From assembly GCA_029210625.1 (NCBI GenBank), contig JARGFU010000012.1:124001-188000 (forward strand): a DNA stretch of 64,000 bases, in the 5' to 3' direction. The notes below the pieces were generated by a model that ran no database searches, was not told where the DNA came from, and saw only the letters and a program-made list of their open reading frames with translations. Of this stretch, positions 44,296 through 54,156 are shown piece after piece. Both the position numbers and the translations under genes were made by a program. Origin of the DNA: Deltaproteobacteria bacterium (GTDB taxonomy: Bacteria > Myxococcota > Myxococcia > SLRQ01). Positions within the stretch are counted from its first letter, which is position 1. The number at the start of each line of letters is the position of its first letter.

Positions 44296-44940
44296 TTGGA
44301 CGACCCCGAGCGGCCGGCCGTGGGCGTCGGCCCCCACCCCCGGCCCTGGCCGGAGGACCCCCGCCTCGATCCCGAGCTGCTGGCCGGCGGCGATCGTCGC
44401 AACGTGCTCGATCGCTACCGCTACTGGCGGGTCGAGGCGATCGTCGAGGACCTCGACGCCCGCCGGCACCCCCTCGAGGTCGCCATCGAGAACTGGCGCT
44501 CGGATCCGAACATCGGCGCCGTGGTCCGCAACGCCAACGCCTTCGGCGTGGGCCGGGTCCACATCGTCGGGCGGCACCGCTGGAACCGGCGGGGCGCCAT
44601 GATGACCGAGCGCTACCTGCACCTCTTCGAGCACCCGACCCTCGAGGGCCTGCTCGCCCACGCCCGGCAGCAGGCGCTCCCCCTGATCGGCATCGACAAC
44701 CTGCCGGGCTCGAGCTCGCTCCACGAGAGCGAGCTGCCCCGCCGCTGCCTCCTCCTCTTCGGGCAGGAGGGCGAGGGCCTCTCGCCGGAAGCCCGGGAGG
44801 TGGTCGAGCGCATCCTGCACGTCCCGCAGTACGGCTCGACCCGCTCGATCAACGCCGGCGCGGCCTCGGCCGTCGCGATGGCCGAGTGGTGCCGCCGCCA
44901 CGCCGGCAGGGGTCAGAGCTCGCCGGGCAGCAGCGAGTAG
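44296..44940 (+). CDS. SpoU/TrmH family RNA methyltransferase, TTG start
   Basis: This 214-residue SPOUT methyltransferase has NWRSDPNIGAVVRNANAFG (motif 1), LLLFGQEGEGLSPEA (motif 2) and VPQYGSTRSINAGAASAVAM (motif 3), the tRNA-Gm18 or rRNA ribose type. It lacks the N-terminal L30-like domain of the enzyme at 29819. The frame begins at TTG 44296, four bases after the PCD gene stop, with AAGGGC about 8 bases upstream; GTG inside is less likely. It overlaps the convergent GNAT gene by 28 bases. Confidence 0.88.
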   Translation: MDDPERPAVGVGPHPRPWPEDPRLDPELLAGGDRRNVLDRYRYWRVEAIVEDLDARRHPLEVAIENWRSDPNIGAVVRNANAFGVGRVHIVGRHRWNRRGAMMTERYLHLFEHPTLEGLLAHARQQALPLIGIDNLPGSSSLHESELPRRCLLLFGQEGEGLSPEAREVVERILHVPQYGSTRSINAGAASAVAMAEWCRRHAGRGQSSPGSSE

Positions 44941-45482
44941 CAGGCCGCGTCGTGGGACCGGCCGCCGTAGAAGAGCCGGTCGCGAAGGACGCCCTCGTAG
45001 GTGGCGCCGAGCTTCTCGGCCACCCGCCGGCTCGCCAGGTTTCCCGTCTTCGCCAGGATCTCGATGCGGTGCAGCCCCAGCACCTCGAAGCCGAAGCGCA
45101 GGGTGAGCCGCGAGGCGGCGGTGGTCAGGCCCTGACCCGCGTGATCGGTGCGCATCCAGTAGCCCAGCCCGCCCACCAGGCGGCTGCGGAAGGCGCCGTG
45201 GATTCCGTTGGCCCCGAGGATCCGCCCGGTCGAGGGCTCCTCGACGACGAAGCTGAACTCGTCTCCGCTCTCCCAGGCCCCGGGCCGGCTCTCCACCCAG
45301 GCCCGGGTCTCCTCGATGCCGTACTCCGGGTGGCACCAGGGGAGCCACCGCATGATCTCGACCTTGGAGGCGGCGATCGCCTCGTAGATCGGCTCGACGT
45401 CGTCCTCGCGATAGGGACGGATGCGTACCCGCCCGTCCTCGGCGAGGTGAGGTTTGGGGATCTCGCGCGGCTGGGGCAGCAT
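44913..45482 (-). CDS. GNAT N-acetyltransferase, RimJ/RimL-like
   Basis: This 189-residue acetyltransferase of the RimJ/RimL group has RIRPYREDDVEPIYEAI near the N-terminus, MRWLPWCHP, and the acetyl-CoA site around GGLGYWMRTDHAGQGLTTAAS, followed by HRIEILAKTGNLASRRVAEKLGA and EGVLRDRLFYGGRSHD. It could acetylate ribosomal protein N-termini or small amines. The start is ATG 45482. It lies 16 bases after a small ferredoxin gene on the same strand. Confidence 0.88.
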   Translation of the reverse strand: MLPQPREIPKPHLAEDGRVRIRPYREDDVEPIYEAIAASKVEIMRWLPWCHPEYGIEETRAWVESRPGAWESGDEFSFVVEEPSTGRILGANGIHGAFRSRLVGGLGYWMRTDHAGQGLTTAASRLTLRFGFEVLGLHRIEILAKTGNLASRRVAEKLGATYEGVLRDRLFYGGRSHDAACYSLLPGEL

Positions 45483-45498
45483 TCGCCGCAGCGTACGC

Positions 45499-45678
45499 TC
45501 AGCAGCAGTCCCCCTGGAAGGCCCTACAGGCGTTGGTGCAGGCGCAGCAGTCGATGCAGCTCTCCTGGTCCACCTTCGGGGCCGAGTTGCCCTCCTGCTC
45601 GATGGCATCGACGGGGCAGAGGCGAACCACCGGGCAGGGGTGGTTCTGGGGGCAGTAGTGGGCAATGACTTCGATCAT
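45499..45678 (-). CDS. small ferredoxin-like iron-sulfur protein
   Basis: This 59-residue ORF contains ten Cys in ferredoxin-like spacing: Cys9, 15 and 21 (CPQNHPC, RLCPVDAI) and Cys41, 44, 45, 47 and 51 (CIDCCACTNAC), and ends Asp-Cys-Cys. The CxxC and CP patterns with the CPVDAI turn fit 4Fe-4S cluster binding, probably one or two clusters in a short electron carrier. No classic four-Cys set is complete in the first half, so cluster type is uncertain. It follows recA and its terminator and precedes the GNAT gene by 16 bases. Confidence 0.8.
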   Translation of the reverse strand: MIEVIAHYCPQNHPCPVVRLCPVDAIEQEGNSAPKVDQESCIDCCACTNACRAFQGDCC

Positions 45679-45696
45679 GGAGCGTCTCGAAATGAA

Positions 45697-45733
45697 GAAG
45701 GGCTCTCCCCGCCCCTGCGAGTGAGAGCCCTTC
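45697..45733 (-). terminator. recA terminator or attenuator
   Basis: An 11-base perfect stem GAAGGGCTCTC / GAGAGCCCTTC with a 15-base loop lies 43-80 bases downstream of recA, followed on the minus strand by TTCATTTCG. A second GC hairpin (GGCGGGCCGG with CCGGCCGCC) lies nearer the stop. It ends 19 bases before the ferredoxin start, so it could limit readthrough into it. Confidence 0.7.
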
Positions 45734-45776
45734 GAGGCGGCCGGGGATTCACCGGCCCGCCTTCGCCGCGAGCGCG

Positions 45777-46874
<1,098 letters not shown>

Positions 46875-46993
46875 GCCCATTTCCTTTCGTTTCGAAGCTG
46901 CAGGCGGTCTCTCTTTCGACCGCCCCTTGGGTATGCGCGCCAGTCTAGCCCCCACCCCTGACATCGCCTCCGACGGGCCGATCGCCCAGGGTG

Positions 46994-47010
46994 ACTGAAC
47001 ACCTGTATAG
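46994..47010 (-). promoter_or_regulatory. LexA-like SOS box of recA
   Basis: The minus-strand 17-mer CTATACAGGTGTTCAGT matches 15 of 17 positions of the Myxococcus LexA consensus CTRHAMRYBYGTTCAGS (consensus from memory). It overlaps the recA -10, a classic repressor position. Confidence 0.7.
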
Positions 47011-47032
47011 ATGCCCGGGATCCCCCGGTCAA
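47004..47032 (-). promoter_or_regulatory. sigma70 promoter of recA
   Basis: TTGACC (47032-47027) and TATACA (47009-47004) are separated by 17 bases on the minus strand, about 130 bases before the recA start. Both boxes differ from consensus by one base only, the best promoter seen in the window. Confidence 0.8.
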
Positions 47033-47046
47033 GCTAGGAGATTCCC

Positions 47047-48417
47047 ATGAGAGTCCTGCTCCTGGTCGCCGCCGCCCTCCTCCTGATCCTCCCCTCGACG
47101 GGCTGCCGCGACCCCGAGCCCGCCCTGCCCGTCGCGCTCTGCGGCATGGAGAGCTACGAGCTGCTGCCGGCCGAGGAGGTGGGCGGGGTCGTCGCCTCCG
47201 AGGAGGTCACCCTCCTCGACCTCGACGCCGCGGGCATCGACGGCCTGCTGGCCGCCGGCGGCCTCGCCGACGTGCTGGGCCCCTCCCCCTACGGCGCCCG
47301 GGTCTTCCGCCTGCGCTACCGCACCCAGGATCGCGGGGTCGTCCGCGAGGCCACCACCGTGGCGGCCTTCCCGGCGAACGCCGATCTGCCGGCCGAGCTC
47401 CCCCTCCTCATCTACACCCACGGCACCACCGGCTTCTCCGATCCCTGCGCGCCCTCCGCCGACCTCGGCGGCCAGCTCCTGGCCGCCGCCATCGCCGCGC
47501 GGGGCTACATCGTGGCGGCCCCCGACTACCTCGGCCTCACCGGCCTGGGCGAGACCGTGGACCTGCGCCACCCCTACCTGATCGGCGAGCCCACCGCGAT
47601 CGCCAGCTGGGACGCCCTGCGCGCCACCATCGCCCTGGGCGCCGCCGAGGGGGTGGAGGCCGTCCCCTCCCACCAGACCGCCATCATGGGCGCCAGCCAG
47701 GGCGGCCACGCCGCCTTCTTCACCGCCCGCTACGGGCCCCACTACGCCCCCGAGTTCGACATCGACGCGGTGCTCCCCTCCATCCCCCCCATCGACATGC
47801 GCGAGCTGATGGCCTTCGGGGTGGACGACCGGGGAGGCATCCACGGCCTGCTGGCCGCGATGCTCAACGCCTACCGCAACTGGTACGGCGCCCCGGCGAG
47901 CATGGAGGGCGTGCTCGTCAACGACGCGCCCCACAACCTGGCCGACAACATCGACACGCTCATGTACCCGACCGACGCCTGCGACGCGGGCGACGAGCTC
48001 GGCGCGATCCTCCAGGCGAGCGGCTCCCTCTACGAGGCGGACTTCACCGAGGGGATGCGCGGCGGCAGCGTGGGCGAGCCCTGGGACTGCTACCTCGAGG
48101 TGAACTCGATCAACGCCGCGCCGATCCCGCGCGGCGACGATCCGCCCTTCTTCGTCGCGGCGGGCGAGCTCGACGAGCTGGTCCCCCTGGTGACCGTGAC
48201 CGACGGGGTGAGCGAGCTCTGCGCGAGCGGCTACGGCATCGAGCTGCTCGTCTGCCAGGACGCCAACCACGTCCAGGGCGGGACCTGGTCCCTGCGCGAG
48301 CAGCTCGACTGGCTGAACGCCCGCATGGCCGGTGAGCCGATGGACCCCGCGCGCAGCTGCGAGATCCCGGCGCCCTCCTGCTGCAGCGGCAGCGACCCGG
48401 CGGTCTGCACCTCCTGA
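47047..48417 (+). CDS. lipase-like alpha/beta hydrolase lipoprotein
   Basis: This 456-residue lipoprotein (lipobox PSTGC, Cys20) has the nucleophile elbow GASQGG, the oxyanion region YTHGTTG, an acidic residue in AAGELDELVP and a His in DANHVQGG, in the order of secretory (LIP) lipases. The C-terminus is Cys-rich (ending with paired Cys near SCCSGS). Probably hydrolyses ester lipids at the outer membrane; substrate unknown. AGGAG precedes ATG 47047. The gene is divergent from recA and its 5' end abuts the recA -35. Confidence 0.82.
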   Translation: MRVLLLVAAALLLILPSTGCRDPEPALPVALCGMESYELLPAEEVGGVVASEEVTLLDLDAAGIDGLLAAGGLADVLGPSPYGARVFRLRYRTQDRGVVREATTVAAFPANADLPAELPLLIYTHGTTGFSDPCAPSADLGGQLLAAAIAARGYIVAAPDYLGLTGLGETVDLRHPYLIGEPTAIASWDALRATIALGAAEGVEAVPSHQTAIMGASQGGHAAFFTARYGPHYAPEFDIDAVLPSIPPIDMRELMAFGVDDRGGIHGLLAAMLNAYRNWYGAPASMEGVLVNDAPHNLADNIDTLMYPTDACDAGDELGAILQASGSLYEADFTEGMRGGSVGEPWDCYLEVNSINAAPIPRGDDPPFFVAAGELDELVPLVTVTDGVSELCASGYGIELLVCQDANHVQGGTWSLREQLDWLNARMAGEPMDPARSCEIPAPSCCSGSDPAVCTS

Positions 48418-48427
48418 TCCCCCCGCC

Positions 48428-49570
48428 GTGCGCACGCTCTCCCTCCTGCTGACGACCCTCGTCGGTATTGCCCTGGGCTGGCCCCTCCTCCCCCTGGAGG
48501 CGGCGGCGGGCGCCGAGGTCCCGCCGGGCGAGTGGCTGGAGGCGGGCCGCGCGCTCCTCCTCCTGGCCCTGCCGGCGGTGATCGTCGTCCAGGCCGCGAA
48601 GGCGCACCTGCTCCAGGATCACGCCGACAACCGCTGGGCCACCGAGGCCGGGGCCCTCGCCTGGGTGGCCGCCTCGCCGGCCCTCGCCGCGGTGGCGGCG
48701 CGCTCCACCCTGACGACGGGCATGGCCCTGCTCTTCGGCGCGCACCTCCTGGTGGTCAGCAGCCACCGCAGCAAGCGGCCGACCGTCCTGGCCGGCGCCG
48801 GCGCCGTCCTCGCCGGCGCGCTCCTGGCCCACCCCTACCTGGCGCCGGCGATCATCGCCGTCGCCCTCCACGGCCTCTTCGGAGGCTGGCGCCACCTGCC
48901 CGCGCCCCGCTTCGACAAGCTCTCCGGGCGAGCGATGGCGGGGATGGCGGGCTTCGCCCTCCCGCTGACCGCCGCGGGCCTGGTGTGGGACGATCCCATC
49001 GTCCCCGACCTGCCCGCCCTCTCGGTCGATCCCGCGCCGCTGCTCGCGGCCGCGCTCGGCGGCGAGGGGCTCCTGCTCCGTGCCCCCTGGGTGCTCCTCG
49101 GCCTCCTCGGGCTGGGGCTCTGGTGGAAGCGGGGCACCCGGCGCGGCTTCCTCCTGGTGAGCCTGGGCGTGGTGGCCGCGGTCCTGCTCGCCGCGCTCCT
49201 GCCGACGCCCGGCGCCCCCGCGGCCCCGGCGCTCCTGCTCCCCCTCCTCCCCTTCCTCGCCGGCCCCACCGCCCGGCTCCTCTCGGCCCTCCGGGACCGT
49301 CCGGGGACGAGCGGACCCCGCAGCGCCGGCCTGGCCCTGGGGCTGGTCCTCGCCGGCCTGCTCGCCGGCCTCGAGCCCGCGGCGCTCCTCACGCCGAGCC
49401 TCGCGGCCACCCCCCCGGCGGGGGCGCTCCTGGGGATCGCCCTGATCCTCGCCCTCCTCCTGCCCGGGCGGGCCTCGACCCGCGGGCGGCTGGAGGCGGC
49501 CGGCCTCTCCCTGGGGGTCGCGGGCCTGCTCCTCGCGGGCCTCCACCTCCTCGGGAACGCGCTGGGCTAG
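48428..49570 (+). CDS. polytopic membrane protein of unknown function
   Basis: This 380-residue protein is about 65% hydrophobic and contains about ten predicted transmembrane helices with short loops, and a GKD-type pattern only once (HSK-like basic loop SSHRSKRPT). No transporter motif is recognised. It starts at GTG 48428, ten bases after the lipase gene stop, and probably shares its transcript. Its stop shares CTAG with the convergent beta-helix lipoprotein gene. Confidence 0.7.
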   Translation: MRTLSLLLTTLVGIALGWPLLPLEAAAGAEVPPGEWLEAGRALLLLALPAVIVVQAAKAHLLQDHADNRWATEAGALAWVAASPALAAVAARSTLTTGMALLFGAHLLVVSSHRSKRPTVLAGAGAVLAGALLAHPYLAPAIIAVALHGLFGGWRHLPAPRFDKLSGRAMAGMAGFALPLTAAGLVWDDPIVPDLPALSVDPAPLLAAALGGEGLLLRAPWVLLGLLGLGLWWKRGTRRGFLLVSLGVVAAVLLAALLPTPGAPAAPALLLPLLPFLAGPTARLLSALRDRPGTSGPRSAGLALGLVLAGLLAGLEPAALLTPSLAATPPAGALLGIALILALLLPGRASTRGRLEAAGLSLGVAGLLLAGLHLLGNALG

Positions 49571-52314
49571 AGCTCGTCGGCGCCGAGGTCGATGGCGCCG
49601 TCGTCCCGGCGCTGGAGATCGAAGTCCCCCTGCGGCGCGCCGCCGGGCGCCCCGGCATCGACGCAGGCCGAGCCCCCCTCGACGTGGGGATCGAGGGGGA
49701 CGCTGTCGGGCGCGACGAGCCGGGGATCCCCGAAGAGGACGTCGAAGGCCTCGCCGAGGAAGGCCCGGGCCTCCGCCACGTCGTTGGCCACCACCGGGCT
49801 GGCCGGGTTCGAGTAGTCGATGGCCAGGGCCTGGGAGCTCCGGGAGAGCCAGACGAGGTTGGTGCCGAGGGTCCGGGGGCGGGCCCCGGCGCTCATCGCG
49901 CCGAAGGCCCAGCCGTAGTCCCCCCGCCCGGGCCGCACGACGTTGTTGCGGTAGTAGCCGCGGCGGATGGGATCGGCGGGGTCGCTGTCGAAGGCGATCC
50001 CCACCGTGGCGCCGCCGTAGCCGCCACCGTCGATCGTGTTGTTCACCACGTCGAGGTCGTAGGTGGACCGGGTCACGTGGGCCAGCAGGCCGAAGGCCAC
50101 CGAGCCCGTCGTCGCGACGCAGTTGCCGCCGAGGATCGCGTTGTTCTCCACCCGGGCCCCGCTGTCCATCGCCTCCAGGCCCGCCGCCCAGTAGGTCCCC
50201 TCGGGGCGGGCGGGATCGGCGCAGCCGCCCATCAGCTGGTTGCGCGCCACCAGGGGGCGGCTGTCGGGCATCAGCACCAGGGCCGCCGAGTGGGCGGCTC
50301 CGGGGTTGCCCTCGGCGCCCTCGATCCGGTTGCCCTCGATCCGGGCGCAGGCCCCGCCGCCGCAGGCCACCCCCAGGGCGGTCACCGGGGCGGCGAGCTC
50401 GCCGCCGCCGGCGATGAAGCGGTTGCCGATGATCTGGCAGGCCGAGGCCGTCCCGGGATCGTCGATCGGAGGATCGTCCGGGACGCCCTCGCAGAAGATG
50501 CCGGCGGCCATCGAGAGCCCGGTCACGCTGGCCGCGCCGACGATCGCGCCGTTGCCGTGGATGACCGCCGGGCAGTCCCGGCCGGCCACGATGCCCAGGG
50601 CGCTGCTGCCGGGGCTCGCCCCGTCGCTGCTGGCGAGGATGGCCGGGTTGAAGGCGATCTCCGGCGCCCCCCGGTGGCACTCGAGGAGCACCCCGAGGCC
50701 GGTCTGCCCGGCGTGGCTCGCCTCGATCCAGCTCTGCCGCAAGGCCACGCCCTGGGCCCGGCCGCTGACCCGCAGCCCGAGGCCGTAGGTCGCCTGGGTG
50801 TCACAGATGGAGATCCGATCGAGGGTCGTGTCCTGGGCGTCGATCAGCTCGATACCGACGGCGCCCTGGCTGGCGACCCAGGACTCCACGCCGTGGATCC
50901 CCCGGCTCCAGTCCCCGGCGCAGGAGCCGCAGCCGCCGGCGTTCGGGTCGGGGGTGCAGCTGTCCTCGAGCTGGAGGCGGGAGGCCTCCACCTTGATCCC
51001 GACGCTGCTGAGCACGCCCCCACCCCCGTGGACGTTGAGGCGGGTGGCCCGCACCTCGGCGCCGTTCTTGATCGAGAGCCCCAGGGTGGTGCTCTCGCTG
51101 ACCTCGGCCCCGATGATCGCCACGTTCGAGAGGGTGAACGACCGGGCGCCGCTGATGGTCATGCCGATGAGGTCGGCCTGCGCCCGGCGCAGGACCATCC
51201 GGGCGAGCGCCGTGGGGTTCTGCACGGTGTCGGGCACCATCAGCCCCTGCGGGTGGTGGGTCAGCAGCCGCGTCGTGTGGCCGGGGCACTCGGTCCAGGT
51301 GGTGCTCTCGTAGCTGCCCACGATCGAGACCCGGTCGTGCATCCGGAAGCCCTCCGTCGCCGTGTCGATCACGTAGTCGGCGGTCCCGGTGCCGCAGATC
51401 GGGCCGCCCGCCACGCAGATCGTCACCTGCTCCTCGGTGGCGAGCTGCCGCTCGGCCTCGGCCTGGGCGAACTGCAGGGTGCGCAGCGGCAGGAGGGAGT
51501 TGCGGCCGTCGTTGCCCGGCGTGTCGGCGCCGGTCGGCGCGACGAAGATGCAGTCCGGCAGGTTGCCGGAGGCGTTCAGGACCTCGTCGACGACCCCGTC
51601 GCAGTCGTCGTCCTCGCCGTTGGGGAGGGTGCCCTCGCCGCCGGGGGCCGGGGTGCCGGGAACGCACGCCCCCAGGGCGCCGCCGCTGCAGCGCCCCTCG
51701 GCCTCGCAGACCCCGATCCCGCAGGTCGGGAGGGGCACGCTCTCGTCGTCGGTGCCGTCGCAGTCGTCGTCGAGGCCGTTGCAGGTTTCCTCGGAGGGCA
51801 GGACCTGCCCGTGGCAGGGGTACCAGATCCCCTCGATGCACCACTCCTGTCCGGAGCGGCAGACGCCCCGGTTCGCCGTCCCCTCGGGGCCCTCGTAGCA
51901 CTGGCGCACGGTGTGCCGGCCCACGCCGGAGTGGGTGTCGTCGCAGTCCGGGCCGGCGCAGCCCTCGCCCTCGCCGAAGCCGTCCCGATCCCCGTCCACG
52001 TCGCAGCCGACGCAGGCGAGCTCGCAGCGCCCCAGGTTGCAGGCCCAGCTGCCCTCGGCGCAGGGGACCCCCTGGGGGCAGTCGTCGACGGTGGCGCAGT
52101 CGGGCTGCTCGACCTGGATGCAGAAGCCCACGCTCGCGTCGCACCAGAGCTGGTCGGGGTTCACCTCCTCGCTGCCGGCGAAGCGCTCGCGGCAGTCCGC
52201 GTCGCTCTCACAGCTGACCTTCTCGCCGCTCCAGCGCGGGGCCTTCGGGCAGGCCCCGAGACCCATGACGAGCATGATGGCCAGCCCCAGGCTGGTGGTG
52301 GTGCCGATCTTCAT
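49567..52314 (-). CDS. lipoprotein with MopE-type motifs and parallel beta-helix
   Basis: This 915-residue lipoprotein (lipobox GLGAC, Cys22) has an N-terminal Cys/Asp-rich region with several MopE/Ca-type repeats: CDVDGDRDGFGEGEGC, DCDD, CNGLDDDCDG and DDDCDG (about 105-240). From about residue 275 it contains a right-handed parallel beta-helix (DUF1565-like IFVAPTGADTPGNDG start, then many short strands with N-x-I/G-N turns), resembling polysaccharide lyases or surface adhesins. MopE in methanotrophs binds copper; Asp-rich loops here may bind calcium. It is likely surface-exposed. Confidence 0.82.
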   Translation of the reverse strand: MKIGTTTSLGLAIMLVMGLGACPKAPRWSGEKVSCESDADCRERFAGSEEVNPDQLWCDASVGFCIQVEQPDCATVDDCPQGVPCAEGSWACNLGRCELACVGCDVDGDRDGFGEGEGCAGPDCDDTHSGVGRHTVRQCYEGPEGTANRGVCRSGQEWCIEGIWYPCHGQVLPSEETCNGLDDDCDGTDDESVPLPTCGIGVCEAEGRCSGGALGACVPGTPAPGGEGTLPNGEDDDCDGVVDEVLNASGNLPDCIFVAPTGADTPGNDGRNSLLPLRTLQFAQAEAERQLATEEQVTICVAGGPICGTGTADYVIDTATEGFRMHDRVSIVGSYESTTWTECPGHTTRLLTHHPQGLMVPDTVQNPTALARMVLRRAQADLIGMTISGARSFTLSNVAIIGAEVSESTTLGLSIKNGAEVRATRLNVHGGGGVLSSVGIKVEASRLQLEDSCTPDPNAGGCGSCAGDWSRGIHGVESWVASQGAVGIELIDAQDTTLDRISICDTQATYGLGLRVSGRAQGVALRQSWIEASHAGQTGLGVLLECHRGAPEIAFNPAILASSDGASPGSSALGIVAGRDCPAVIHGNGAIVGAASVTGLSMAAGIFCEGVPDDPPIDDPGTASACQIIGNRFIAGGGELAAPVTALGVACGGGACARIEGNRIEGAEGNPGAAHSAALVLMPDSRPLVARNQLMGGCADPARPEGTYWAAGLEAMDSGARVENNAILGGNCVATTGSVAFGLLAHVTRSTYDLDVVNNTIDGGGYGGATVGIAFDSDPADPIRRGYYRNNVVRPGRGDYGWAFGAMSAGARPRTLGTNLVWLSRSSQALAIDYSNPASPVVANDVAEARAFLGEAFDVLFGDPRLVAPDSVPLDPHVEGGSACVDAGAPGGAPQGDFDLQRRDDGAIDLGADEL

Positions 52315-52398
52315 CGTCCCTCCCGGAACAGGCTCTCACTCTAGCAAAGAGCCCCCCTGCCTTGTGCCCGGCCGCCGAGGTCTTATTGTGAGCGGCGA

Positions 52399-54156
52399 AT
52401 GAGCTCTGACTCCAGCAGCCGCCGGCTCGGCATCCTCCTGCGGCTGGTCGAGCTGCTCCGGCCGCACAAGCTGCGCTTCGCCGTCGCGACCGTGGCCCTG
52501 ATGGTCGGCTCGCTGGTGGCGCTGGTCTACCCGCAGGCCGCCCGCTACGCCATCGACGAGGGCCTCGGGGAGGGCGGCTCGAGGGAGGTGCTGGATCAGG
52601 TCGCCCTCTTCCTGGCGATCCTCTTCGCCCTCCACGCCGGCGTCGTCTGGATCCGCCACTACCTGATGTCCTGGCTGGGCGACCGGGCGGTGGCCGACCT
52701 GCGCCGCCAGAGCTTCGATGGCCTGGTCTACCTGCCGGTGGGCTGGTTCCACCTGCGCCGCACCGGCGAGCTCATCGGCCGGCTCTCCGCCGACATCGCC
52801 ATCATCGAGGGCTTCGTCGGCAGCCAGCTCTCCATCGCCCTGCGCAACCTCATCCAGCTCATCGGCGGCCTCACGCTCCTGCTCTGGCAGAGCCCCCTGC
52901 TCACCTTGATCATGGTGGCGGTGGTCCCGCCGATGATGCTGGCGATGGTCGTCCTCGGCCGGAAGATCCGCCGCATGAGCCGGGAGGTGCAGGACCGTCT
53001 CGCCGAGACCAGCGGCGACGCCCAGGAGTCCCTCGGCGCGATCCAAACGGTGCAGGCCTTCGTGCGCGAGACCTTCGAGCAGGCGCGCTACGGCGAGGGC
53101 ATCGAGCGGGCCTTCGGCTCGATGGTGGACCTCGCTCGCTGGCGGGCGACCTTCATGGCGACGGTCACCGTCGCCGGCTACGCCGCCATCGCGGCCATCC
53201 TCTGGATCGGCGGCCGCTGGGTGGTGGACGGCCGGATGAGCGGCGGCGACCTGGCCGCCTTCATGATCTACACCTCGATCGTCGGGGTGGCGGTGGCGAG
53301 CCTGGCGGGCCTCTGGGGCACCCTGCAGCGCGCCGCCGGCGCCACCGAGCGCATCTTCGAGATCATCGACACCCTCCCCGAGATCCGCGACCCCGCCTCG
53401 CCGCGAGCCCTGCCCGAGGGCGGCGGCGCCGTGCGCTTCGAGGGCGTGCACTTCACCTACCCGGCCCGGCCCGAGCAGGAGGTCCTCGAGGGCGTCGACT
53501 TCGAGATCCACCCCGGCGAGCTGGTCGCCGCGGTGGGCCCCTCCGGGGCGGGCAAGACCACGCTCACCGCCCTGCTCTTCCGCTTCTTCGATCCGACGGC
53601 CGGGGCCGTGCGCCTCGAGGGGGTCGACCTGCGCGAGCTGGCCCTGGCCGACCTGCGCGGCGCCATGGCCATGGTCGAGCAGGAGCCGGTGCTCTTCTCG
53701 GGCACCATCGCCGAGAACATCGCCTACGGCCGGCCCGGCGCCACCCCCGCGGAGATCGAGGCCGCGGCCCGGGACGCCAACGCCCACGACTTCGTCACCG
53801 CCTTCCCCGAGGGCTACCAGACCCTGCTGGGCGAGCGCGGGGTGCGGGTCTCGGGGGGCCAGCGTCAGCGCCTGGCCATCGCCCGGGCGCTCCTGGCCAA
53901 CCCCCGCCTGCTGATCCTCGATGAGGCCACCAGCAACCTCGACGCCGAGAGCGAGGCCCTGGTGCAGGAGGCCCTCTCCCGCCTGATGCACGAGCGGACG
54001 ACCTTCGTCATCGCCCACCGGCTCTCCACCGTCCGGGACGCCGACCGGATCCTGGTCTTCGATCAGGGCCGGCTGGTCGAGACCGGCGACCACGAGAGCC
54101 TCATGACCTCGGACGGGGTCTACCGGCGCCTGGTGGAGCGGCAGCTCTCCGAGTGA
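52399..54156 (+). CDS. ABC exporter, fused permease and ATPase (MsbA/LmrA type)
   Basis: This 585-residue half-transporter has six transmembrane helices (about 27-310) and a nucleotide-binding domain (345-585) with Walker A GPSGAGKTT, Q-loop VEQEPVLFSG, signature VSGGQRQRLAIARAL, Walker B LLILDEATS and H-loop IAHRLST. It acts as a homodimer in the inner membrane, most likely for lipid or drug export; gene context gives no hint of substrate. ATG 52399 is divergent from the beta-helix lipoprotein gene. Confidence 0.95.
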   Translation: MSSDSSSRRLGILLRLVELLRPHKLRFAVATVALMVGSLVALVYPQAARYAIDEGLGEGGSREVLDQVALFLAILFALHAGVVWIRHYLMSWLGDRAVADLRRQSFDGLVYLPVGWFHLRRTGELIGRLSADIAIIEGFVGSQLSIALRNLIQLIGGLTLLLWQSPLLTLIMVAVVPPMMLAMVVLGRKIRRMSREVQDRLAETSGDAQESLGAIQTVQAFVRETFEQARYGEGIERAFGSMVDLARWRATFMATVTVAGYAAIAAILWIGGRWVVDGRMSGGDLAAFMIYTSIVGVAVASLAGLWGTLQRAAGATERIFEIIDTLPEIRDPASPRALPEGGGAVRFEGVHFTYPARPEQEVLEGVDFEIHPGELVAAVGPSGAGKTTLTALLFRFFDPTAGAVRLEGVDLRELALADLRGAMAMVEQEPVLFSGTIAENIAYGRPGATPAEIEAAARDANAHDFVTAFPEGYQTLLGERGVRVSGGQRQRLAIARALLANPRLLILDEATSNLDAESEALVQEALSRLMHERTTFVIAHRLSTVRDADRILVFDQGRLVETGDHESLMTSDGVYRRLVERQLSE

